In this document: positions 57,336 to 64,000 of the stretch, one piece after another
Layout: every line of letters starts with the position of its first letter
How positions within the stretch are numbered: position 1 is the stretch's first letter
Assembly: GCA_034509755.1 (NCBI GenBank)
Contig: CM067550.1
Span: forward strand, 16,547,001 to 16,611,000
Length of the DNA: 64,000 nt
Direction of reading: 5' to 3'
Origin: Anisodus tanguticus
Taxonomy: Eukaryota > Streptophyta > Magnoliopsida > Solanales > Solanaceae
Notes under the pieces: generated by a model
Told to the model about the DNA's origin: nothing
What the model saw: only the letters and a program-made list of their open reading frames with translations
Database searches by the model: none
Position numbers and translations under genes: made by a program

Positions 57336-58664
57336 ATGTCTAAGAACAATTTTCACCCTGCCCTCACGGTTTCCAATATCAAGAGCAGTATCCCTATTGT
57401 CCTTGAGATGGAAAACGTCCAATATGCGACGTGGGCGGAGTTGTTTAAAATTCACGCTATATCTTATCAAGTTCTTCATCACATCATTCCTCCCGCTAGA
57501 CCCCTGCCTACGGAGGATCCTGAGTTATGGATTACACTTGATGCTACCGTTCTTCGGTGGATATACGCCACTATTTTGGTGGACCTTCTACAGACGATTA
57601 TTGAGCCGGATACCACGGCTATGGCTGCATGGAATAGATTGCGTGACATATTCCAAGACAACCAACATTCCCGTGTCGTCACACTCGAGCAGGAATTCTC
57701 TCTCGTTCGAATGGACGAATTTCCGAACGTTTCTGCATATTGCAGGAAACTAAAGGAGTTGGTGGATCAGCTCCGTAATGTTGGCGCACCAGTAACAAAT
57801 AATCGTCTAGTTCTACAGTTGGTTGCCGGTCTTTCGGAGGCCTATAATGGTGTTGGAACTCTCATTCGCCAAAGCAACCCTCTTCCCGACTTCCATCAAG
57901 CCCGCTCCATGCTTACGTTGGAAGAAGCCAGTTTTGCTAAAAAGGCGGCTACCGGAGCAAGCCCTGTCGCCATGGTGGCGTCCTCTCCTAGTCCTTCGGG
58001 TTTTGTTAATAATTTGGGCCAAAACCATAATAATAGTGGCGGCAAGAATAATCGAAAGAATAATAACAAAAACCGCGGGGGCAAACGCGGCGGTTCTAGT
58101 GGCGGTTCCGGTGGTCAACAAGCAGGCGGTGGGTCCCATCCAGTGAATAATGGCCCACAGCCCCTGGGCCCAGCAATGGGGCCTATGGCAGTGGGGCTGG
58201 GGCAGTGGGCCGTGGACCAACAACCCGTACAATCCAAAGCGGTGCGGTCCGGCGGCCGGCCGGGCACCGTCCGGGCCGGCCGGTGGCCGGCCACACCTGT
58301 GCCCAACGCCCAGCAGTGGCGGCCCACTGGTCAGTGGCCCAACAGCAGCAACTCCAGCGGCTACGGCCCAGCACCATCACGGATAGGAGTTCTTGGGCCC
58401 CGACCTCCGCAAGCCCATCATGCAGCAGGCCCCACTCAGACTGATATCGAGGCCGCGATGCACACGTTGGGGTTGACTCAACCGGACCCAAATTGGTACA
58501 TGGATACTGGGGCAACTACTCACATGACTTCCAAATCAGGTACTCTCTCCTCTTATTCCAATTTGAGCACCCTTCGGGGTATAATTGTTGGTAATGGCAA
58601 CTCTATTCCAATTGAGGGTTATGGTCAGAAAACGTTGTCTCCCCCCAATCACCCCTTCTCTTGA
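57336..58664 (+). CDS. Element 11 gag plus protease start (442 aa)
   Basis: It starts MSKNNFHPALTVSNIKSSIP, the same start used by other family B gags. Residues ~1-200 are the capsid-like domain (VQYATWAELFKIHAISYQVL, IFQDNQHSRVVTLEQEFSLV, YCRKLKELVDQLRNVGAPVT). Residues ~220-270 are Gly/Asn/Lys-rich (NNSGGKNNRKNNNKNRGGKR) and probably bind RNA; no CCHC knuckle is present. A Pro/Gln linker leads to the protease box NWYMDTGATTHM with catalytic D390. The frame then ends at 58664 owing to a one-base shift next to NHPFS, where relatives read on into LKNTLHAP. Gag itself is open over its full length, the only uninterrupted gag of the window. Confidence 0.85.
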   Translation: MSKNNFHPALTVSNIKSSIPIVLEMENVQYATWAELFKIHAISYQVLHHIIPPARPLPTEDPELWITLDATVLRWIYATILVDLLQTIIEPDTTAMAAWNRLRDIFQDNQHSRVVTLEQEFSLVRMDEFPNVSAYCRKLKELVDQLRNVGAPVTNNRLVLQLVAGLSEAYNGVGTLIRQSNPLPDFHQARSMLTLEEASFAKKAATGASPVAMVASSPSPSGFVNNLGQNHNNSGGKNNRKNNNKNRGGKRGGSSGGSGGQQAGGGSHPVNNGPQPLGPAMGPMAVGLGQWAVDQQPVQSKAVRSGGRPGTVRAGRWPATPVPNAQQWRPTGQWPNSSNSSGYGPAPSRIGVLGPRPPQAHHAAGPTQTDIEAAMHTLGLTQPDPNWYMDTGATTHMTSKSGTLSSYSNLSTLRGIIVGNGNSIPIEGYGQKTLSPPNHPFS

Positions 58665-60192
58665 AAAATACTTTACATGCTCCTAAATTGATTAAAAATT
58701 TAGTGTCTGTCCGAAAGTTCACTACTGACAATTCTGTTTCCGTTGAATTTGATCCTTTTGGTTTTTCTATGAAGGATTTCAAGACGGGGAGTCATCTCAT
58801 GAGGTGTGATAGTAGGGGGGATCTGTATCCTATCATGCCTGGTTTCAGTCCATCGAGTCAAACCTTAGTGTCCGCCTTTGCAACCATCTCTCCTTCCATG
58901 TGGCATGCTCGTCTGGGTCATCCGGGTCATCCGGGATCGTTTATTTTATCAGTTTTAGATAAAAATAGCTTTATTTCTTGTAAGGGTACGAGTCGTACTC
59001 CACTTTGTCAGTCTTGTTCATTAGGAAAAATTGTTAAGTTGCCATTTGTAGACTCCAATTCTCATACTTCAATGCCATTTGAGATTATTCATAGCGACTT
59101 ATGGACGTCTCCTGTTCTCAGTTCATTGGGTCATCGATATTATGTTCTCTTTTTAGATGATTATTCTAGATTTTTGTGGACGTTTCCAATTGCGAATAAA
59201 TCACAAGTGTTTTCCATCTTCATCCAATTTAGAGCGTTCATTCGTACTCAATTCGAAAGAGAAATAAAAAATATTCAATGTGATAATGGGAAAGAGTATG
59301 ATAATAGGGAGTTCCGGGAATTCTGTGCTAAAAATGGGATCAATTTTCGGTTTTCGTGTCCTCATACATCTTCACAAAATGGGAAGGCCGAACGCAAAAT
59401 TCGTTTCATCAATAACATTGTCCGAACTCTCCTAATTCATGCCTCCATACCTCCATATTTTTGGCATCATGCTCTACAAATGGCCACATATCTTCTTAAC
59501 ATAATTCCTTCTAAAGGTCTGACATATTCTTCCCCCTCAAAATTCTATATAATAAGAACCCTTCTTATTCTCATCTTCGGATTTTTGGGTGCTTGTGTTA
59601 TCCGTTATTCCCATCCACCACAATTAACAAACTTCAGGCTCGGTCTACCCCGTGTGTGTTTTTGGGTTATCCGTCAAATCATCGTGGTTATAAGTGTTTT
59701 GATTTATCCTCCAAGAAAATCATAATCAATCGCCATGTCATTTTTGATGAAACTCAATTCCCATTTACGAAAGTTCATACTCCCGAACCTAAGTCGTATA
59801 ATTTTTTGGATGACCAAATATCTCCGTATATTATTCAGAATTTTTCGGACATCTCCCGTACCCAAAATCCTCCAACGGGCCCACTGCCCGCTGGACCCAC
59901 AGTACCGCCACACCCACAAATTCCAGCCACTGGAACAGTTCCAGCAATTGGGCCAGTCCAGCCCAATTCTGGAACTGATCCAGAAAACGAGTCCAGTCTT
60001 TACCGATTTGGGCCAGTAGGCCCACTGCCTGCTGGCCGTCCGTCCCGAGCCCAGAAAATTCCCTCAATTCTTCCTCGAGTCATAGACTGGTCACTCGTAG
60101 TCAGCGGGGTATTTTTACACCTAAAAGACATTTTAATTTACATTCGGATGTCTCTAAATACCCCTTGCCCCGCAATCCTGTGTCCGCATTAA
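58661..60192 (+). pseudogene. Element 11 integrase (two frames)
   Basis: The frame 58661-59725 has MKNTLHAPKLIKNLVSVRKF, GAG-pre-integrase (MWHARLGHPGHPGSFILSVL, where HPG is duplicated by a 9-bp repeat; LCQSCSLGK zinc pair intact), and the core with all acidic residues (EIIHSDLWTSPVLSS, IQCDNGKEYDNREF, SQNGKAERKIRFINNIVRTL). A shift near 59535 ends homology; the C-terminus continues at 59593-60192 (FLGYPSNHRGYKCFDLSSKK). A Pro-rich linker joins RT with another shift. Confidence 0.9.
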
Positions 60193-61643
60193 ATGACCCT
60201 AATTGGAAAATTGCTATGATTGATGAATATAATGCTCTTATTGATAATAAGACGTGGGAGTTGGTGCCCCGTCCATATGGTATTAATGTTATCAGGTCTA
60301 TGCGGATTTTTGCTCATAAGGAAAATTCAGATGGGTCATTTGCTCGACATAAGGCGCGACTTGTTGGTGATGGTAAGACTCAGCAGGTTGGAATTGATTG
60401 TGGTGAGACATTTGGTCCGGTGGTCAAACCGGCTACCATTCGCATTGTGCTTAGCTTGGCTCTTTCAAAGACTTGGCCAATTCATCAGTTGGATGTCAAG
60501 AATGCTTTTCTACATGGTGATCTCAAGGAAACAGTCTATATGCATCAGTCGTTGGGTTTCAGGGATCCCAACCGCCCTAATCATGTCTGTTTGTTGAAGA
60601 AATCATTATATGGGCTTAAGCAGTCTCCACGGGCCTGGTATACACGATTTGCTGACTTTGTTTCGACTATTGGGTTCACTCACAGCAGGTCAGATAATTC
60701 CTTGTTCATCTACCGCCGTGGTTCGTCATTGGCCTACATTCTGCTGTATGTGGATGATATCATCTTGACTGCCTCTTCCGATGCCTTGCGCCAGTCTATC
60801 ATGACCATGCTCAGTTCGGAGTTTGCTATGAAAGACTTAGGGCCTTTGAGTTATTTTTTAGGGATTGCCGTCAAGCGTCATTCAGGTGGCTTGTTTTTGT
60901 CTCAACGAAAGTATGCTGCTGAGATCATAGAGAGGGCTGAGATGTCATCCTGCAAGTCCACTTCCACGCCAGTTGATGCAAACCCCAAGCTAAGTGCCGC
61001 AGCAGGTGCACCATACGAGGACCCGACCCGCTATCGCAGTCTTGCAGGGGCACTCCAGTATCTTACATTTACCAGACCGGATATTACGTATGCGGTTCAG
61101 CAGGTGTGTTTATTAATGCATGATCCCAGAGTTGAACACATGAATGCAATCAAACGCATCATTCGGTATATTCAGGGGACACTGGACTATGGATTGCACT
61201 TGTATCCTTCATCTACATCCACACTTGTCTCGTACACTGATGCTGATTGGGGTGGTTGTCCCGATACCAGATGGTCGAGTTCTGGCTACTGTATGTTCCT
61301 TGGAAACAACTTGGTCTCCTGGTCGGCAAAGCGTCAGGCAACTCTATCACGCTCAAGTGCAGAGGCAGAATATCGAGGGGTAGCGAATGTGGTCTCCGAA
61401 TCATGTTGGCTGCGTAATTTACTTTTGGAGCTTCATTGTCCCATTCAGAAGGCAACCTTGGTTTATTGCGATAACATTAGTGCCATCTACCTTTTAGATA
61501 ACCCAGTTCAACACCAATGTACTAAGCATATCGAAATGGACATTCACTTTGTTCGTGAAAAGGCAAGTTCGCGTATGCCATGTCCCGTCTCGTTATCAAA
61601 TTGCAGACATCTTTACAAAGGGTCTACCAGCGGTTCTCTTTGA
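60165..61643 (+). pseudogene. Element 11 reverse transcriptase-RNase H (492 aa, damaged C-terminus)
   Basis: One open frame covers the whole RT and most of RNase H. RT features are NDPNWKIAMIDEYNALIDNK, GIDCGETFGPVVKPATIRIV, HQLDVKNAFLHGDLKETVYM, LYGLKQSPRAWYTRFADFVS and the catalytic YVDD at residues 195-198. RNase H features are SYTDADWGGCPDTRWSSSGY, SRSSAEAEYRGVANVVSESC, LVYCDNISAIYL and HIEMDIHFVREK. A small deletion near 61565 (relatives read KVARGQVRVCHVPSRYQIAD) shifts the frame, so the final ADIFTKGLP block is lost. It is the most complete polymerase of the window. Confidence 0.9.
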
Positions 61644-61697
61644 GATTTTAGGGACAGTCTCAGCGTTCGAAAACCGCCCGCTATGACTGCGAGGGTG

Positions 61698-62054
61698 TGT
61701 TAAACAGAGCAATATACATGTGATATACACTGAATATACAGCATTATATATCACATGCATATCAGTGATATACAACAGCAAGCAGCAGTGCAGCAATTAG
61801 GCCTTCTCTCGCGGTGGGCCTCTCTTGGCCCAGCAACGTCCAGCCCATCACGGGAACTAGGGCAGTAAAACAGTGGACAAATCTTGTATATTAAGGAAAG
61901 TATATTGTGTGTATATTGTAGTATATTTGTTACCTAGATTAGGATATACACTTACCATAATTGTATAGTTAGAATTATGGTAGAATAAGGTTTTGTAACT
62001 TGTATATATATCTATTCAATCAATGAAAAATAATCAAGGGGATTATTTCTTTCA
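61698..62054 (+). repeat. 3' LTR of element 11
   Basis: It is 357 bp, TGTTAAACAGAGC to ATTTCTTTCA, colinear with 56818-57176. Its U3 inverted repeat has one substitution (CACATGCAT for CACATGTAT). Confidence 0.94.
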
Positions 62055-62847
62055 TTTAAGATATTGGGCAATAGTCTCCCAAAATAAAACAACAACTAAT
62101 CAACTGTACAAAGCAAATACAGTTGATTCTAGTGAAGAAATTAATAAGAATATATTGCTTGTTTGAGTTTCTGATTCTCTGTTTCTGTTTATGTCGAACA
62201 AAAGAGAAGATTGATTCTCTATATATTCTGAACAGAAGCGAAGAGAAGAGAAGATTTTGTGTTGTGTGTTCTGTGTTTGTAATTTGAATAGAAATGTTCA
62301 ATTTATAAGAGCAGAAAGGGAGGCAACGTTCTGTTCTGTTGAACAGTCATGTCTGTTGGTGTCTTTTAGAACCGTTGTAATGTTCCGAAAACTTCAGGGA
62401 CCAAAAATAAAGTTCCGGAAGAAAGCAACAACCCAACGGCCCGAATCCGGCCTGGCGGCGTACGTATGGGGCTTAGCCCCGAACCCAAGCTCACCTAGGT
62501 CCTATCCCTTCTAAATACATGAGTTACCCCTTGGGGTCCCAAATCCTTACTCAAACTTAGTATTTATATATTGCATAAATTCACCTTCTTCTACCAATGG
62601 AGATTTTTCATTTTTGGCCAAAGATCCTTCATCTATTCATGTCTCAAACACCTTACTTTGTGTACCAATATCTCTTTCATTTATTAATAAAATTTGACAA
62701 TACTTGACACTAACATCATCTACCCACTTAGTAGATTAGGCATGTGCGAAGAAACGATGTTTCTGACATGCGGATCACACATGTTTAAGTCATTGAAGAC
62801 GGGATAAACTCAATCCCATATTTAGTAAATTTCCAACACTCTTAACA

Positions 62848-64000
62848 CAAACACTTCACTTCTTGCTGAAAATCCTTCACTTCCTCCTCCATCTTCTGTT
62901 TGGAAGCCTAAAATGAAACATACACTATAAAATTAATTCCTTTCCACACAAGACAGTTTCAAAAGAAATAGATAAACCCTTTTTTTTAATTCTTTTTTGG
63001 TATAAGAGCAGGTAACCAGGACAAGTATTATACTAAAATGAATGAGTGAAAATGTTCTCAGATGAACATGGTAAGAACATACCGGATAAGAGTCAAGGAG
63101 ATGATCTTGTAGCCCAATCTGGTGGTTGTATTGTAACTGCGAACGCATGATTTTCCATTTCATCATGTTGCGTTGTTTGAATTTCCTGGGCTGAGTTGAC
63201 AACAGACCGGCTGCACCAGTTTACTTCAATGCTTTTCAGAGAAACAACATCCTCGAAATGAAAAGAGATTTTCTCAAGCCGCTTGCATTTCGTTAACACC
63301 AAATGTTCAAGCTTAGGAAAAGCATCCTTAGAGACGGACCACTGTGCAATGTTGAGGTTGTCCAATTTTAAGTATTTGAGTTCAGAGAAGTCTGAATCTT
63401 TCACTTCCCATTCATCCCCTCTAAAGGCTCTGAAAAGTAACTTTAGAATCTCCAAGTTGGGCAGTTCGCCTGTAGTCAAGATTTGGCTCCAAGGTAGACG
63501 AAAATTCGACAAAGTCAATTCCCTTAATTTTGAGGGGAAAATGAATACATGAGGATGTTTAGCTGGATAATGGTTGGAAAGAAGCTTCAAGGATTCAAGC
63601 TGATTTAGAAAGTTTAGTATGGGAAAAAAATAGAGCTTCCTTCCATTGAATAATTCAATGATCCCTCAATTACGCATCTAAGCTTTCTCAAATTCGGCAT
63701 ACTTCTCAATATACTCTCTGCATCTTCACCATTGGAGAGACATGGAGTGGAAAAGGTCTCCAAATTAACTAATCCCGAGTTAGAAAGTGACTCATGCATG
63801 TTACCGTGCATACTGAATGAAGCACGTCTATTTACATGTATATGCCTCAATTTAAACATCTTCAAAAGTGAATGAGGTAACTCCAACTCTCCCCAAAATC
63901 CTTTAACCACGAAAGTTTCAAGATTCCAAAGATCCGCTATCAATGAAGGAATTGAATTTGCATCCGTTCGAGCAGCAAAGTACCTCATATGAATTAGAGA
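62848..64000 (-). pseudogene. R1-like late-blight-resistance homolog, LRR C-terminus (frameshifted, enters from right edge)
   Basis: On the minus strand coding runs from beyond 64000 to a stop at 63093-63095. Repeats of leucine-rich type are visible: IADLWNLETFVVKGFWGELE, LPHSLLKMFKLRHIHV, LVNLETFSTPCLSN, MPNLRKLRCVIEGSLNYSME, then SKLRELTLSNFRLPWSQILT, LPNLEILKLLFRAFRGDEWE, FSELKYLKLDNLNIAQWSVS, FPKLEHLVLTKCKRLEKISF, VSLKSIEVNWC, and the ending VTIQPPDWATRSSP. This ending and the LRR wording are typical of R1-type NB-LRR immune receptors, which act inside the cell to detect pathogen effectors. A run of seven A (63624-63630) breaks the frame; one more base would join both halves. The NB-ARC part lies outside the window. 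If the shift is real the protein would end early within the LRR. Confidence 0.85.
62908..63082 (-). other. Probable intron in the 3' UTR of the R1-like gene
   Basis: On the minus strand, CCG|GTATGTTC (donor at 63082) lies ~10 bp after the stop codon, and CATTTTAG|GCTTCC (acceptor at 62908) closes a 175-bp AT-rich interval. The following exon (62907 to 62848) reads ATGGAGGAGGAAGTGAAGG and is interrupted by the TRIM at its CAAAC target. This is predicted from splice-site consensus alone. Confidence 0.5.

Larger units (their letters stand above)
56818..62054 (+). mobile_element. Ty1/copia (Ale/Retrofit-like family B), element 11, best-preserved copia, inner level of the nest
   Basis: LTRs lie at 56818-57176 and 61698-62054. 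Flanks are TTTAC (56813-56817) and TTTAA (62055-62059); the intact element 1 LTR reads TTTAC at this place, so the right copy has one mutation. The primer site TGGTATCAAGAGAC starts at 57177, and GCGAGGGTG precedes the 3' LTR. Only three or four lesions interrupt gag-pol, fewer than in any other element here except element 4. Confidence 0.95.
56706..62838 (-). mobile_element. Solo LTR of the element 1 family, middle level of the nest, split by element 11
   Basis: The two pieces 56706-56817 and 62055-62838 together give ~890 bp, starting TGTTGGTAAA and ending TTTCCAACA. They match the element 1 LTR in order: GCTGAGTCGAG, CTGTCTTTAAGACAA, then GGGCAATAGTCTCCCAA, CAACAACTAAT and TAGTAAATTTCCAACA. 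CTCTT at 56701-56705 and 62839-62843 is its TSD. No internal sequence exists, so it is a solo LTR, produced by recombination between LTRs. It sits inside the right terminal repeat of the TRIM. The stretch 62441-62510 is an internal GC-richer segment specific to this copy. Confidence 0.85.
56414..62847 (-). mobile_element. TRIM (miniature LTR retrotransposon), outer level of a three-level nest
   Basis: Terminal direct repeats begin GGTAAAGAATG (56414) and TGTAAAGAATGG (56589), and end GACTCTTAACA (56484) and, across the nested insertions, CTCTTAACA (62839-62847). A TSD CAAAC flanks it at 56409-56413 and 62848-62852. The interior (56485-56588, ~104 bp) has no coding region, only a primer site (complement of TTCTGATACCA at 56578-56588) and GCGGAGAA as polypurine tract, both in minus-strand sense. 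The left repeat has lost ~50 bp. A tiny non-coding interior between LTRs defines TRIM elements. The insertion is in the 3' UTR exon of the R1-like gene. Confidence 0.85.

Noticed and set aside
57813..58232. 139-codon minus-strand frame opposite element 11 gag
   Set aside because: It is the antisense of a well-conserved gag coding region; similar antisense frames occur in other copies as by-products of codon use.
1..64000. Direct repeats spread over the window as a possible CRISPR array
   Set aside because: Repeats are LTR pairs of 160-900 bp with gag-pol between them in a plant-like sequence; no short regularly spaced units occur.

Overview
The window looks like nuclear DNA of a flowering plant, most likely a member of the Solanaceae. 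The evidence is a set of Ty1/copia retrotransposons of Ale/Retrofit-like type, SINEs and a LINE tail of a kind common in Solanaceae, and fragments of genes related to the late-blight-resistance R1 family of NB-LRR genes. I see no CRISPR array, operon, rRNA or tRNA gene. About four fifths of the sequence is transposon.

Layout, left to right: (1) 1-6393, a minus-strand copia element with ~900 bp LTRs, its 3' LTR cut by the window edge. (2) 6660-10730, a plus-strand copia of small-LTR family A (TSD GTTTC). (3) 10736-13065, AT-rich DNA with two Stowaway-like MITEs and a SINE/LINE-tail insertion with a 14-bp TSD. (4) 13071-18100, a plus-strand copia of family B (TSD ACATC), followed by an Au-like SINE. 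(5) 20121-25080, a minus-strand family A copia (TSD AAACT) with almost identical LTRs. (6) 26878-29945, a degenerate minus-strand RTE-like LINE. (7) 30411-32705, a plus-strand family B deletion derivative. (8) 33623-38973, a CACTA-like MITE split by a family A copia at 33782-38756 (TSD CTTTT). (9) 39560-46028, a minus-strand R1-like N-terminal pseudogene split by a family B copia at 40800-45883 (TSD TGCTT). (10) 46411-51242, a minus-strand family A copia. (11) 51691-55927, a plus-strand family B copia with its own ~980 bp LTR-like insertion. (12) 55928-64000, the 3' end and 3' UTR of a minus-strand R1-like LRR gene, whose last exon carries a three-level nest: a TRIM element, inside it a solo LTR of the element-1 family, and inside that a family B copia at 56818-62054. 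All three levels keep target-site duplications.

The host genes are two R1-like loci in the same orientation: gene A enters from the right edge, and gene B starts at 46028 and may run to a 3'-UTR-like remnant near 33451. Both appear broken. Gene A carries an apparent one-base loss in an A/T run. Gene B has frameshifts and stops, and I see no NB-ARC or LRR coding remnant between its N-terminal half and the UTR remnant. This fits a decaying part of an R1-type resistance-gene cluster. Every retroelement has at least one frameshift, stop or deletion in gag-pol, so none looks autonomous as written.

The observation I consider least explained is that the LTRs of both small copia families begin, within ~5-40 nt of the LTR start, with an inverted repeat. 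Its sequence differs between elements while pairing is kept. This fits selection for a hairpin at the U3 start and deserves a formal covariation test.
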